Assembly (NCBI GenBank): GCA_030041535.1
Contig: JASHNR010000061.1
Location: forward strand, 22,065-86,064
Reading direction: 5' to 3'
From: Nitrosopumilaceae archaeon
GTDB taxonomy: Archaea; Thermoproteota; Nitrososphaeria; Nitrososphaerales; Nitrosopumilaceae
Length of the DNA stretch: 64,000 bases
Shown in pieces: positions 17,409 through 27,170 of the stretch. The notes under the pieces are model-generated. The model saw only the letters and a program-made list of their open reading frames with translations. It had not been told where the DNA came from and ran no database searches. The translations under genes and the position numbers were made by a program. Position 1 is the first letter of the stretch; every line of letters begins with the position of its first letter.

Positions 17409-17792
17409 ATGGGAATTGTTAGCATATCACTAAATGATAATATCTTAAAAGAAATGGATCAGCTCCAAAAAGAATTTGGTTTTACGGGCAGATCTGAATT
17501 GATAAGGGCTGGAATAAGGATGCTTTTAACAGACAAGATGGAAAAGGAAAAGCAAACAGGAGACATAGGATGCGTGCTCACAGTCACACATGAAGAAGAT
17601 GGCGAGACATCTGTCACTGAAATAAAGCATAGATTTGAAGATATAATACAGACACATCTACATTGCAAGGTAAGAAACAATAAATGCCTGGAGCTATTCG
17701 TGCTCAATGGTAAGGCATCTAAGGTCCATGAAATGACACAAAAATTCCAAGCAAGTGATGAAATGGAACATGTAAAATTGATAACGGCCTGA
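17409..17792 (+). CDS. NikR-like ribbon-helix-helix metal-responsive regulator
   Basis: A 127-aa regulator. Residues about 3-45 are a ribbon-helix-helix DNA-binding domain (VSISLNDNILKEMDQLQKEF, GRSELIRAGIRMLL). The C-terminal ACT-like domain has the NikR ligand pattern: a His in IKHRFED, then H-L-H and a Cys before LEL (QTHLHCKVRNNKCLEL). The Cys is two residues further from the His pair than in E. coli NikR. It is divergent from the metal ABC operon, with two dyads and both TATA boxes in the 121-bp gap, so it very likely controls that operon. Nickel is the family ligand; the actual metal is uncertain. Confidence 0.88.
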   Translation: MGIVSISLNDNILKEMDQLQKEFGFTGRSELIRAGIRMLLTDKMEKEKQTGDIGCVLTVTHEEDGETSVTEIKHRFEDIIQTHLHCKVRNNKCLELFVLNGKASKVHEMTQKFQASDEMEHVKLITA

Positions 17793-17912
17793 TCTTTATT
17801 TAGAAATTTAATCCTCAGTGTTGTAATGATTTGGACTTTGTTTTGATAAGTACAGTTCCCCAATCTTTGAAAGTTTATTGCAAGTGATGTTTCATAGGAA
17901 TTTGATGTTAAG

Positions 17913-19088
17913 ATGAAAATCTTTTACATGATACCTGTCTTTGTGTTGCTTGGTATCTTGTTTCATGTTGCAAGCGCAGAAGTATACATACCTGATAATG
18001 AATATGCGGGATATTTTGATCATGATGGAATCTATGTTGTGTATGGTTCAGTGAAAAATACTGACAACCAGACTGTCCTTGCAAAGGTCCAGATTACAGT
18101 AAACAATGGAGATGCTACGTTTTCAGAATCTCGCATCCTTCCTGCGATCTATCCATTAAAGGACATGCCCTTCAAATTCAAATTTCCGCAGATAACTAGC
18201 GGAGAGCCTCTTTTACAAAAACCCCAAATTTCATTTATTCTTACCAATAGCAACCCCCTGAACATAGAAGTAAACTATGACAGAACTCTTGTAAAATATC
18301 CTGATGGTCACCTGACAGGCTTTATCACAAATACCGGAAATAATACGGTAAACAACATTGATATCTATGCACTAGTTCACGACAAGAACAACAATTATCT
18401 TGATGAGGTGGAAAACACTTGGACCATACCAAGCCTGAATCCTGGAAACAAGACAGAGTTTGTTATGTATCCTGATCCAGCTGTTGCAAAACAGGTATAT
18501 TATTACAGTTGTTTCATTCCAGGAACTGACAGTTCCATAGAAGTATCAGCTCCGTTAAAAGGTAAGACATTCTATTTTAGCGTACTCTCAATTGTTTATT
18601 TTACTAATCAAAACTTTGATGAAAATGGCGATTCAATATCTTTTGATGCGGCCAATCCTTGGCAGATACCATTTTATGCTAATTTCATGTTTCCTAACGG
18701 GTCAAGCACCGGAGACTTTACGGTATCCATAGATGGTAACAAGGTGGATTCCTTGATTAGTAAAGATAATGATACACAAAACTGGCATGTTGCATTCAAT
18801 GTAAACTATGGACAACACAAAGTGGTGATTTCAGGCTTTGATCCAAATTATGTTCCAAACACTGATGAATACTTTTATCTTGATGCAAAATCTGCTCTAA
18901 TAGCCTGGGCTGGTTTTTCAACGTTTACCATATCGGATTCTAAACTGCTAGACGTACTTGGAATCCATGGTAACTATGTTCCACCATGGGTGAAAAATAC
19001 GGTCAATTACATGATATACAATAATGTTCCAGTAGATGACGTTGTCAGCGAAATAAAATATCTAAAGCAATCAGGTATAGCGAAATAG
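17913..19088 (+). CDS. Secreted protein with C-terminal degenerate Trp-rich module
   Basis: A 391-aa exported protein. A signal peptide (about 1-22, ending VASA) is followed by beta-rich domains. The first, GIYVVYGSVKNTDNQTV, resembles the FxLYD-type 'similar-to-its-neighbours' folds that compare intact and altered chains, and the next has a similar ...LTGFITNTGNNTVNNI unit. The C-terminus, YVPPWVKNTVNYMIYNN onward, is a version of the module in other secreted proteins here, but with Tyr/Met in place of the two Trp. Function unknown. It converges on pyrB with no gap. Confidence 0.75.
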   Translation: MKIFYMIPVFVLLGILFHVASAEVYIPDNEYAGYFDHDGIYVVYGSVKNTDNQTVLAKVQITVNNGDATFSESRILPAIYPLKDMPFKFKFPQITSGEPLLQKPQISFILTNSNPLNIEVNYDRTLVKYPDGHLTGFITNTGNNTVNNIDIYALVHDKNNNYLDEVENTWTIPSLNPGNKTEFVMYPDPAVAKQVYYYSCFIPGTDSSIEVSAPLKGKTFYFSVLSIVYFTNQNFDENGDSISFDAANPWQIPFYANFMFPNGSSTGDFTVSIDGNKVDSLISKDNDTQNWHVAFNVNYGQHKVVISGFDPNYVPNTDEYFYLDAKSALIAWAGFSTFTISDSKLLDVLGIHGNYVPPWVKNTVNYMIYNNVPVDDVVSEIKYLKQSGIAK

Positions 19089-20021
19089 CTAAATTCCTTT
19101 CTCGTTGAGAATTAGTGCAAGCAGAGCAGCCCGCGTATCCTTGCCATATTGAGCCTGTTTGAAATATTTTGCATTACTTGCGGAATCAAGCTTGTGTGAG
19201 ATCTCGTCTAGGCGTGGCAATGGGTGCATTATGATGGCATCTTGTTTCATTTTCTTTAGTAGCTCCAGTCCAATCTTGTAGCTGCCCTTTACTTTGACAT
19301 ACTCTTCCATATCAGCAAACCTTTCCTTTTGGATCCTTGTTACGTATACAACGTCTAGATCATCGAGATTTTCTTCCAAGTCTGTTGTTTCCGTATACGA
19401 AAGTCTTTTTCTTATCTCATATGTAGAATCTGATCGTATCTTCAAGGCTGGTGGAGATATCAATCGAACATCTACCTTGTAGTTGCTCAGAGCATACAAA
19501 AGCGAGTATACTGTTCTTCCATATTTTAGGTCTCCAACTATTCCAATCTTGAGACCGTCAATTCGTTTCGTTTCCTTTCTAATTGTATAGAGGTCAAGTA
19601 TTGCCTGCGTCGGATGTTCTTCGGTTCCACTGCCAGCATTGATAAGTGGTTTTTCTGATACTTCGGCGGCAAATCTACTGGATCCGTCAAGTTGGTGCCG
19701 TAAAATAACTACATCAGAATATAACGACATTATTCTGACTGTATCAGCGAGGCTTTCGCCTTTTTTTGCAGAAGAGGATGAAGCGTCAGCTATTCCAAGA
19801 GAGGTACCCCCCAAGGATGCCATTGCAGACTCGAAGCTCAGTCGGGTTCTGGTACTTGGTTCAAAGAAAAGATATCCAAGAGTTTTTCCTCGTGCAAGTT
19901 CTCTTCTCTCGTTTGGATTCATCTCAATTATTTTATCTGTAGCTTGGAAAACTTCCTCGAATTTTTGTTTATCAAAATCACGTACCGAGACAATATCTTT
20001 TTGGAAAAAAGTATTGCTCAT
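19089..20021 (-). CDS. pyrB: Aspartate carbamoyltransferase, catalytic subunit
   Basis: Catalyses carbamoyl phosphate plus aspartate to N-carbamoylaspartate, the committed pyrimidine step. The 310-aa protein has FFEPSTRTRLSFESA (about residues 52-66, phosphate-binding STRT), the VILRHQLDGSS segment (catalytic His), GTEEHPTQAILDLYT, and IMHPLPRLDEI near the end. Length and motifs are standard. The regulatory subunit gene is unusually placed divergently 42 bp away instead of downstream. Confidence 0.97.
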   Translation of the reverse strand: MSNTFFQKDIVSVRDFDKQKFEEVFQATDKIIEMNPNERRELARGKTLGYLFFEPSTRTRLSFESAMASLGGTSLGIADASSSSAKKGESLADTVRIMSLYSDVVILRHQLDGSSRFAAEVSEKPLINAGSGTEEHPTQAILDLYTIRKETKRIDGLKIGIVGDLKYGRTVYSLLYALSNYKVDVRLISPPALKIRSDSTYEIRKRLSYTETTDLEENLDDLDVVYVTRIQKERFADMEEYVKVKGSYKIGLELLKKMKQDAIIMHPLPRLDEISHKLDSASNAKYFKQAQYGKDTRAALLALILNEKGI

Positions 20022-20033
20022 CGTAGTTCACTG

Positions 20034-20041
20034 TTATATAT
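20034..20041. promoter_or_regulatory. TATATA element between pyrB and pyrI
   Basis: TTATATAT is centred about 26 nt upstream of the ATG at 20064, which supports that codon as the leaderless pyrI start. The element reads similarly on both strands, so it might also serve pyrB. Confidence 0.55.
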
Positions 20042-20063
20042 GAGTAGTACAAAAACTATTCCA

Positions 20064-20525
20064 ATGTCAGAATCAGACCTAATCGTTCGAAAAATCAAAA
20101 ACGGTACTGTGATTGATCATATTGAATCTGGAAAGGGTCTCAAGGTACTCAATGCACTTGGAATAGATGGAAAGGACGGCCACGTAATTACAATAGCACT
20201 CAACGTCCCAAGCTCAAAGGTTGCAAAAAAAGATATCATAAAGGTGGAGAACAGATTCCTGCAAGATTCTGATACTAACAAGCTTGCACTCATAGCACCA
20301 AAGGCAACGGTAAACATAATCAAGGAATACAAATTGGTCGAGAAGAGGCGCGTGACGTTGCCAAATGAGATAGAGCGAATTTTCAAGTGTTCAAACCCTG
20401 ATTGTATCTCAAATAGTGATGAGGATATTGAGCCTGTGATGGATGTGGTGGACAAGACCGGACTTGTTCTAAGATGCAGGTTCTGTACTAGAATATTGGA
20501 TGTTAACGAACTAAAATACTATTAA
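20064..20525 (+). CDS. pyrI: Aspartate carbamoyltransferase, regulatory subunit
   Basis: The 153-aa regulatory chain binds nucleotides and links catalytic trimers. It has the N-terminal allosteric domain (VRKIKNGTVIDHIESGKG) and a C-terminal zinc domain with four Cys (FKCSNPDCIS ... LRCRFCTRIL). The ATG at 20064 gives the same length as E. coli PyrI and lies at leaderless distance from the TATA box. An in-frame ATG at 20040 would add eight residues but begins inside the TATA element. Confidence 0.95.
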   Translation: MSESDLIVRKIKNGTVIDHIESGKGLKVLNALGIDGKDGHVITIALNVPSSKVAKKDIIKVENRFLQDSDTNKLALIAPKATVNIIKEYKLVEKRRVTLPNEIERIFKCSNPDCISNSDEDIEPVMDVVDKTGLVLRCRFCTRILDVNELKYY

Positions 20526-20533
20526 TTTCAGAA

Positions 20534-22546
20534 CTATCCTTTGGACTTTAGCTCGTACTGATTATAGGTATACTTTCTGGTTGTTCCAAATGGTCTAAAT
20601 GGTCTTCCGTTACCGTGATAAAATTTGGAGAAAAATTCCACATAGACCAATCTTGCCCCCTGTATACCAGGCTCAAAGACACCTATGATGATATTGAATA
20701 TGTGTCCAATGAAAATGATAATGACTCCAAGTATAATGAAAGGTATAGAGTGATGCAGGGTCTTGATGAAGATAAAGTCGATCACATCAGCAAGAATTAC
20801 AGATGCAAGCAAAATTCCAACAAGCCTAGTATATGACAGAATGTGGCTCACTATGGACGGCAGCTCCATGATTGCCCTTACACCCTCGCCATAGAACATG
20901 AGGCCAATTCCAGCAAGCATCAGGCCAACATAGCCAACTCCTTCTATGTGATGAATTGGATTGACATGCTGGTGGTGCAATAGTGCCAATCCAGTGAGGA
21001 CTACACCCCATCCAAAGAGCAGCCAGCCTACCTTGCCTATTGCGTGTTTCTTCTCGCCTTCTCTTAAGGTGTTAAGGATGCCAAGGATTAACCCAAACGT
21101 AACCATGCCTAGTCCTATGTATCCAGCTATGAGCAATAGTTTTCGCAGTCCAGTAATAGGATCAAAGAATGCGCCACTTGCAGGCAAGTGCATCCCAAGT
21201 GCAGTATTGAGATAGCTGAACAGGTATACGTTAGGATGGAATCCAAAGTACAAATCAAACACAAATCCTAATCCCATTGCAATAATTGCGCCAGGTGTCA
21301 TGGCCTTTGCCAGCTTTACCATTTGCCGCGGTTTGAGTATGGTTAACGCAAACTTGCGCAATGGAGTGGGCATGATGTTAAAGTTTCTCTTTCCTCCCTC
21401 TACTCTTCGAATTACCCACCTGCAGACAAGCAGTATGACAAGGCCGTAACCAAAGTCGCCTATCATCAGTCCATAGAATATTGGAAAGAGAGTTCCAAAG
21501 ATTAGAGTGGGATCGAATTCTTTTCCTGACGGTAACGAATAGAATCGGATAAAGGCCTCAAACAGTTTGAATCTCTTTGGATTATCAAATAAGGTAGGCG
21601 GGTTCTCGTCAGTTTCTAGCTCAAAAAGTAGTGTTCCCTTTGAATGTTGATCAAAACTATTCTTTAGTTGGTTTACCTTTGACTTTGGTATCCATCCTTC
21701 CAGAGCAAAGGAGTCGGAAGTAACGCCAAGGTTATCGACTACCTCGAGTTTCTTATTCTCAATTTCTAGTTGTTCTTCGAGGCATGTGATATTTACATAA
21801 TGGCCCTTTGATATTTCTGCCAGTTGTTTATCAATTTCATTTATTTTTTGAGTAATTTCATTTTGTTTGTTCTTTAGACTCTGGTTCAGCTCTGCTGTCT
21901 TTCCTTTTAGTTTGGGCACGGCCTCAAGTTTGACATTATACCCTTGGACTACAGTAGCTAATGCGTGTGCAGGAAAGTTTGGAAAAGTGACTAGAATAAT
22001 TCGTGTTGTGTCTTTTTCTTCCTTTGAATACAGGAAGACATCTTGGCCGTGTATTTGTAATGCTTGCTTAAAACCAGCAGTGTTTTTTTGATCCACTCTA
22101 CCAAAATAAGAATGAGCAGATGAAAGTTGCAACACATTAAAGTCTTCAGGGAAAAATGAAAACTCTTCAACCAGCTTTATGTTGTTTTCATTTTCTTTGA
22201 GTTGGGTCAGAAGGGTTTCCTTTTCTCGCTCCAAGGATGCGACCTTGTCGTCTATATCAATAGATTTTGTTTCCTCCAAAAGCTGGCCTATAGAGCCAAA
22301 TCTCTGGCATTGTGTGGCCGACATTGGAGGCAGGAGAGCCTTCAGGGCCTTCATTCTTAAAAGCTGGTCTGAAACTTGCCTGTATGTGTCATCATCGCGT
22401 TCATATCTCAACAGCGCTCCAACATCTTTTGAGAGTGGTTCGAGTTGAACTGCATTTAGATCATGAAGAATTGAGACTACAGTCTGTCTATCTTTTCTTA
22501 ATCCAAGCACGGCAATGCGTGCCATTGGTATAGGTTTTAGAACCAA
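20534..22546 (-). CDS. atpI: A-type ATP synthase subunit I (a-subunit homologue)
   Basis: The membrane stator subunit that forms the ion half-channels against the c-ring. The 670-aa protein has a long cytoplasmic N-terminal half with coiled coil (about 65-300) that contacts the peripheral stalks, and about seven or eight transmembrane helices in the C-terminal half. The SHILSYTRLVGILLAS stretch contains the Arg of the ion channel. It is the last gene of the ATPase operon, 2 bp after subunit H. Confidence 0.95.
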   Translation of the reverse strand: MVLKPIPMARIAVLGLRKDRQTVVSILHDLNAVQLEPLSKDVGALLRYERDDDTYRQVSDQLLRMKALKALLPPMSATQCQRFGSIGQLLEETKSIDIDDKVASLEREKETLLTQLKENENNIKLVEEFSFFPEDFNVLQLSSAHSYFGRVDQKNTAGFKQALQIHGQDVFLYSKEEKDTTRIILVTFPNFPAHALATVVQGYNVKLEAVPKLKGKTAELNQSLKNKQNEITQKINEIDKQLAEISKGHYVNITCLEEQLEIENKKLEVVDNLGVTSDSFALEGWIPKSKVNQLKNSFDQHSKGTLLFELETDENPPTLFDNPKRFKLFEAFIRFYSLPSGKEFDPTLIFGTLFPIFYGLMIGDFGYGLVILLVCRWVIRRVEGGKRNFNIMPTPLRKFALTILKPRQMVKLAKAMTPGAIIAMGLGFVFDLYFGFHPNVYLFSYLNTALGMHLPASGAFFDPITGLRKLLLIAGYIGLGMVTFGLILGILNTLREGEKKHAIGKVGWLLFGWGVVLTGLALLHHQHVNPIHHIEGVGYVGLMLAGIGLMFYGEGVRAIMELPSIVSHILSYTRLVGILLASVILADVIDFIFIKTLHHSIPFIILGVIIIFIGHIFNIIIGVFEPGIQGARLVYVEFFSKFYHGNGRPFRPFGTTRKYTYNQYELKSKG

Positions 22547-22548
22547 AT

Positions 22549-22872
22549 CTATACCTCTTTTAACAAAATATTGATTATTTCCTGTACAGTTTGCGTGTCA
22601 ATTCTAGTGGATACTGTTTTTGATTTGTTAGTTGCATCGTCGATTATCTTTTCTGTTTCGGTTGTGGCCTTTTTTCTTGATTGTTCGACATTTGATTCTA
22701 CTAGTTTTTCACCATCAATCTTTACAGTAGTGATTGTTTTAGATACATAACTTTCAAAATTTCTAAACTCTTCTGAAATTTTTTTCTTGTGCTCGTCTAT
22801 TTGTGCTTGTGTCCTATCTTCTGCTTCTTTTATCTGCTTGAGTGAATGGACGTATTTTTCTGCAGTTGACAT
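22549..22872 (-). CDS. atpH: A-type ATP synthase subunit H (peripheral stalk)
   Basis: A 107-aa, highly charged, helical protein matching the V/A-type H (G-like) stalk subunit, which pairs with subunit E in a coiled coil to hold the catalytic head. There is no hydrophobic segment. It lies between a small hydrophobic frame and subunit I in the operon; its ATG follows the stop of the small frame by one base. Confidence 0.85.
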   Translation of the reverse strand: MSTAEKYVHSLKQIKEAEDRTQAQIDEHKKKISEEFRNFESYVSKTITTVKIDGEKLVESNVEQSRKKATTETEKIIDDATNKSKTVSTRIDTQTVQEIINILLKEV

Positions 22873-22873
22873 T

Positions 22874-22999
22874 TTAAACTCCTAGAAAATGCCTTCCTGC
22901 ATATAATACCAGAGCAACTGTTCCAAAGATGTTTCCGAACTTGAAAGCTCTCATTATAAAGTATAACTTTCTCTGTTGCGCATTCTTAAAGCTAGGCAA
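22874..22999 (-). CDS. Possible 41-aa membrane microprotein in the ATP synthase operon
   Basis: A short frame starting with TTG inside the last codons of subunit D (8-bp overlap) and ending one base before subunit H. It encodes a basic N-terminus (PSFKNAQQRKLYFIMRAFK) and one predicted membrane helix (GNIFGTVALVLYAGRHFLG). It exactly fills the D-H gap, which is otherwise unexplained in a tightly packed operon. It could be a small assembly or stator peptide; an internal ATG gives a 26-aa version. No known family was recognised. Confidence 0.5.
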   Translation of the reverse strand: MPSFKNAQQRKLYFIMRAFKFGNIFGTVALVLYAGRHFLGV

Positions 23000-23660
23000 C
23001 TATCTCTGTCTCCTTTTTGAGTCGGGCTTTCTCTTCCCTTTCTCCCATCTTTCGCTTGACTGTCTTTAGCATTATGAAAGTATCACGTTCCATCTCATCT
23101 AATCTAAAAATGATGAACTTGACAGCAGTTTGCAATCTAGGTATGAATAAATTCTCGATTGCGTTTGATTTACGCTTTGTTTTTTCTATTTCTAGCAAAA
23201 GTTTACGTAGTGCTGTTTCCTTTTCTGCCACCTCAAGTACCATCTTGTGGACATTTTGGAAAGCCTTTATTGCTTCGTTAATCGATGGCGGCAATTCTAA
23301 CAAATGTTCTGTAAGAGACTGGCCACTCTGTCCCCCGCCAATCTTTGGAATTTTAACACCCATTACATTTTTTGAAGTGATTTGTAATTTACTAAGCTGG
23401 GGAATCTTCATTGCCTCATTTTCCAGCCTCATGGAACCGGCCAACATCTCTGCCATCATTATGCTCTGGTAGCCCTTGATGAGTTCTGCTTGCAAGGCAG
23501 TTCTCAAAGAGGCTGCAGTTTTACTGGTATTGAAAAATTCTAAAATTAGAGCCTGTCTTTTTAGTTTTAGTAACTTTAGGCCCTTTTGTGCTATCTTTAT
23601 TCTTCTTTTTGTGCGAATGTATTCAAGACGAGTGGGTCGAATGTTAGTTACTGATGGCAA
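22992..23660 (-). CDS. atpD: A-type ATP synthase subunit D (central stalk)
   Basis: The rotor shaft subunit connecting the catalytic head to the c-ring. The 222-aa protein has the typical N-terminus (VTNIRPTRLEYIRTKRRIK) and long antiparallel helices through to the Arg/Lys-rich C-terminus (FIMLKTVKRK). It follows subunit B by 2 bp. Confidence 0.95.
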   Translation of the reverse strand: MPSVTNIRPTRLEYIRTKRRIKIAQKGLKLLKLKRQALILEFFNTSKTAASLRTALQAELIKGYQSIMMAEMLAGSMRLENEAMKIPQLSKLQITSKNVMGVKIPKIGGGQSGQSLTEHLLELPPSINEAIKAFQNVHKMVLEVAEKETALRKLLLEIEKTKRKSNAIENLFIPRLQTAVKFIIFRLDEMERDTFIMLKTVKRKMGEREEKARLKKETEIVA

Positions 23661-23662
23661 CC

Positions 23663-25054
23663 CTACTTTCCACCTGGACTAGTCCTCTTTCTGTATTTCT
23701 CGATAAACTCAGGCTTGATACGGTTCAATTCAGAGTCTGAAAGTTCGTCAAGTAATTCCCAGCCAATATCCAAAGTCTGCTCAATGGAACGATTTTCATC
23801 CATTCCCTGATTGACAAACTTTCTTTCAAAGCTGTTAGCTACCTTTAGGAATTTTCTGTCAAGATCACTTAATGCTTCTTCACCAACAATAGCTGCAAGT
23901 GATCTTGCATCCTTACCTTGTGCATAAGTAGAATAGAGTTGGTCTGCAAGACTTCGATGATCTTCTCTTGTCCTTCCCTTTCCAATTCCCTGATTCATCA
24001 AACGTGAAAGGCTGGTCAAGACATCGACCGGAGGGTGGATGTCGCCTCTATGAAGGTCTCTGCTCATGACTATCTGTCCCTCAGTAATGTAACCAGTAAG
24101 ATCTGGAATTGGATGAGTGATATCATCAGCTGGCATGGTTAGAATTGGAATCTGTGTAACAGAGCCGTTTCTGCCCTTAATCTTGCCTGCTCTTTCATAG
24201 AGAGAGGCCAAGTCAGTATACATGTAACCTGGATATCCTCTTCTACCAGGAACTTCTTCTCTTGCAGCTGAAATTTCTCTTAACGCTTCGCAATAGTTTG
24301 TCATGTCAGTCATTATGACCAGCACATGCATGTTTCTTTCATATGCAAGATATTCTGCTGTAGTTAACGCAAGTCGTGGAGTAAGCAAACGCTCCATTGA
24401 TGGATCTGATGACAAGTTTAGGAAAAGTGAGGTTCTACCAAGTGCACCGCTTTCTTCAAATTGTTTTACAAAAAAGTTTGCTTCTTCACTTGTAATTCCC
24501 ATTGCTGCAAAGACTACTGAGAAATTCTCAGAAGCACTAAGAACTTTGGCCTGTCTTGCAATTTGTGATGCAAGTAGGTTGTGAGGAAGACCAGCACCAG
24601 AGAAAACTGGAAGCTTCTGTCCTCTTACAAGGGTATTCATTGCATCTATGTTGGACATGCCGGTTTGAATGAACTCGGATGGTTCTTCTCTTGAATACGG
24701 ATTGATACCAGAACCGACCAAGTCGACTTTGTGTTTTGAGATAATCTTTGGGCCATTGTCTTTTGGATTTCCTAGTCCATCAAAGACTCTGCCAAGCATG
24801 TCATCAGATACTGAAATCTGTGCAGTCTCTCCAAGGAATTTGACTGAAGTTCCAGTGGTGTTCAATCCCATAGTTGAGCCAAATACCTGAACTACTGCAA
24901 GTCCCTGACTTGTATCAAGAACCTGTCCTTGTCTTCTTTCTCCATTTGCAAGTTTTATTTCTACCATTTCACCATAAGATGCATTATCTACTCCTTGTAC
25001 AAACATCAGCGGACCTGCAATCTTGTCAATTGTCTTGTATGATATGGTAGACAT
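23663..25054 (-). CDS. atpB: A-type ATP synthase subunit B (non-catalytic)
   Basis: A 463-aa regulatory subunit alternating with A in the hexameric head. It has the ATPase alpha/beta fold with [11 protein letters not shown] in place of a real P-loop, and [19 protein letters not shown] and [19 protein letters not shown] are conserved. Length is normal. It starts directly after the stop of subunit A. Confidence 0.97.
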   Translation of the reverse strand: MSTISYKTIDKIAGPLMFVQGVDNASYGEMVEIKLANGERRQGQVLDTSQGLAVVQVFGSTMGLNTTGTSVKFLGETAQISVSDDMLGRVFDGLGNPKDNGPKIISKHKVDLVGSGINPYSREEPSEFIQTGMSNIDAMNTLVRGQKLPVFSGAGLPHNLLASQIARQAKVLSASENFSVVFAAMGITSEEANFFVKQFEESGALGRTSLFLNLSSDPSMERLLTPRLALTTAEYLAYERNMHVLVIMTDMTNYCEALREISAAREEVPGRRGYPGYMYTDLASLYERAGKIKGRNGSVTQIPILTMPADDITHPIPDLTGYITEGQIVMSRDLHRGDIHPPVDVLTSLSRLMNQGIGKGRTREDHRSLADQLYSTYAQGKDARSLAAIVGEEALSDLDRKFLKVANSFERKFVNQGMDENRSIEQTLDIGWELLDELSDSELNRIKPEFIEKYRKRTSPGGK

Positions 25055-26818
25055 CTAGCGTGTAACCTCCACTAAGAGACTGTCAAATTCTTGTTGCATT
25101 TTATTCTTAAAGTCCTTGACTAGTTGTTCAACCTGATCTTCTTTTGTCCATTTTATTTTTGATATCATCTTTCTTGATTCTAATGTTCCTATCTTTGTAG
25201 ATGGAACTCCTTTCTTGATTGCATCTGCTTCCATTTTGCCAAATTCTATGATTGCAGCTAGCATCAGGAATTGTTTCCTAATTGATGTGTATGTATCCAC
25301 ATCGTCGTATGCACTTTGTTGTAGATAGTCTTCTCTAATTGTTCGTGCTGTATCAAGAACTCCCTTTTCTGGTTCTGGTAATGCATCATAACCGACAAGT
25401 TGAACTATTTCTTGCAACTCTGATTCTTTCTGCAGGATTTCAAGGGCTTCCTTTCTTAGTGCTGTCCATTCAGCTGCAACATTCTTCTGGTACCAATTGC
25501 CCATGTCATCTGCATATAATGAATAACTTGTAAGCCAGTTAATTGATGGAAAATGTCTTCTTGATGCCAAGCTTGCATCAAGTGCCCAGAAAACTCGAGT
25601 TACTCTAAGTGTGTTCTGAGAGACAGGCTCTGAAAAGTCTCCACCAGGAGGTGATACTGCACCTACAAGAGTAAGAGAGCCGACACGCTCTTCTGGAGAT
25701 ATAACAATTGCCTTTCCTCCTCTTTCATAAAATTCTGCAAGTCTTCTACCAAGATAAGCTGGATATCCTTCTTCACCTGGCATCTCTTCCAATCTACCTG
25801 AGATTTCTCTTAGTGCCTCTGCCCATCTTGAAGTACTGTCTGCCATCAAAGCAACACCATAACCCATGTCACGATAGTATTCACCCATTGTAATTCCGGT
25901 GTAGATGCTTGCTTCTCTTGCTGCGACTGGCATGTTAGAAGTATTAGCTACAAGAATGGTACGCTCCATCAATGGTCTTTTTGATTTTGGGTCTTCAAGT
26001 TTTGGAAAAGTTGAAAGAACTTCAGTCATTTCATTCCCTCTCTCACCACAACCTACATACACGATAACATTGCTGTCTGCCCACTTTGCAAGCTGCTGTT
26101 GAGTTACTGTCTTTCCGCTTCCAAATGGACCCGGAATTGCAGCTGTTCCACCCTTCGCAACTGGGAAGAATGTATCAAGTACTCTTTGACCTGTCAGCAA
26201 TGGTTCTTCTGGTGGCAGTTTTCGAAGAACTGGTCTTGGAGTTCTTACGGTCCACCAGCTTGAAAGACCGATATCTGTTTTGGTACTGTTTTGTACAGTT
26301 GCAACAATATCATTAACTGTAAACTTGCCCTCGGAAATTTCTGACAATTGGCCCTCAACATTGTATGGTACCATAATTTTGTGCATGATGAGCGGAGTTT
26401 CTTGAACTTGACCAATTATTTCACCAGGCGATATATTATCTCCTTTTTTCTTCAGTGGAACAAAGTCCCATTTTTTGGTTTGATCAAGAGCAGGGATCAC
26501 TTTTCCTCTGCTGATAAAGTCCCCGCTTTGCTCTCTTAGAACATCAAGTGGTCTTTGAATTCCATCATAAATTGAAGTAAGCAGACCTGGACCAAGCTGC
26601 ATTGAAAGCGGTCTTTTTGTGTTGGTTACCTTCTCGCCTGGACGCAGACCCGTAGTATCTTCATAGACCTGTATTGTAGCCTTATTTCCTTCTAATCTAA
26701 TTATTTCACCGACTAGCCCCATCTCACCTATACGGACGACATCGAACATTTGAGCTCCCTCAAGTCCACTAGCGATAACTACCGGACCTGAAATTCTTGA
26801 AATTATTCCATCAGCCAT
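25055..26818 (-). CDS. atpA: A-type ATP synthase subunit A (catalytic)
   Basis: The ATP-forming subunit. The 587-aa chain has the N-terminal barrel, the A-specific non-homologous insert (about 110-200), Walker A PFGSGKTV (about 230), GCGERGNEM, and MADSTSRWAEALREISGRLE. No intein is present; length matches the intein-free protein. It lies 9 bp downstream of subunit F. Confidence 0.98.
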   Translation of the reverse strand: MADGIISRISGPVVIASGLEGAQMFDVVRIGEMGLVGEIIRLEGNKATIQVYEDTTGLRPGEKVTNTKRPLSMQLGPGLLTSIYDGIQRPLDVLREQSGDFISRGKVIPALDQTKKWDFVPLKKKGDNISPGEIIGQVQETPLIMHKIMVPYNVEGQLSEISEGKFTVNDIVATVQNSTKTDIGLSSWWTVRTPRPVLRKLPPEEPLLTGQRVLDTFFPVAKGGTAAIPGPFGSGKTVTQQQLAKWADSNVIVYVGCGERGNEMTEVLSTFPKLEDPKSKRPLMERTILVANTSNMPVAAREASIYTGITMGEYYRDMGYGVALMADSTSRWAEALREISGRLEEMPGEEGYPAYLGRRLAEFYERGGKAIVISPEERVGSLTLVGAVSPPGGDFSEPVSQNTLRVTRVFWALDASLASRRHFPSINWLTSYSLYADDMGNWYQKNVAAEWTALRKEALEILQKESELQEIVQLVGYDALPEPEKGVLDTARTIREDYLQQSAYDDVDTYTSIRKQFLMLAAIIEFGKMEADAIKKGVPSTKIGTLESRKMISKIKWTKEDQVEQLVKDFKNKMQQEFDSLLVEVTR

Positions 26819-26827
26819 TTATTATCA

Positions 26828-27166
26828 TCAACTTGTAGGGATACTTATTCCTAACACTCTCTTTGCCAGTGCCGCAATTGACTCTTCTTGAATGTTTCCT
26901 TCCAGTGCTGGCATGAACAAGACCAGAGGCTCTATTGATGCCTCGATCTTTTTTCTAAAGATTGCTGGGAGGGTATTTCTTACAGAATCACTTGCAATAA
27001 TAAGACTAAACTTTCCTGAGTGATACAAGTCTTGGATAATCTTACTAGCTTCTTCACCACTTACTACAAATGTATCTTCGATTCCAAGAAGTCTATATCC
27101 TATCACAAGTTCACGCTCTCCTGCCACCGCGATCTTGCCACTTGATTGGGTTTTTTGTGTAGACAT
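26828..27166 (-). CDS. atpF: A-type ATP synthase subunit F
   Basis: A 112-aa Rossmann-like central-stalk subunit that binds subunit D and modulates activity. It has the typical start (KIAVAGERELVIGYRLLGIE), a GEEA loop and a PAL(x)G C-terminal region. It lies between C and A in the operon. Confidence 0.92.
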   Translation of the reverse strand: MSTQKTQSSGKIAVAGERELVIGYRLLGIEDTFVVSGEEASKIIQDLYHSGKFSLIIASDSVRNTLPAIFRKKIEASIEPLVLFMPALEGNIQEESIAALAKRVLGISIPTS

Positions 27167-27170
27167 TATC

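Noticed and set aside
19944..20525. Long version of PyrI starting at 19944
   Set aside because: The extension is antisense to the start of pyrB and precedes the TATA box.
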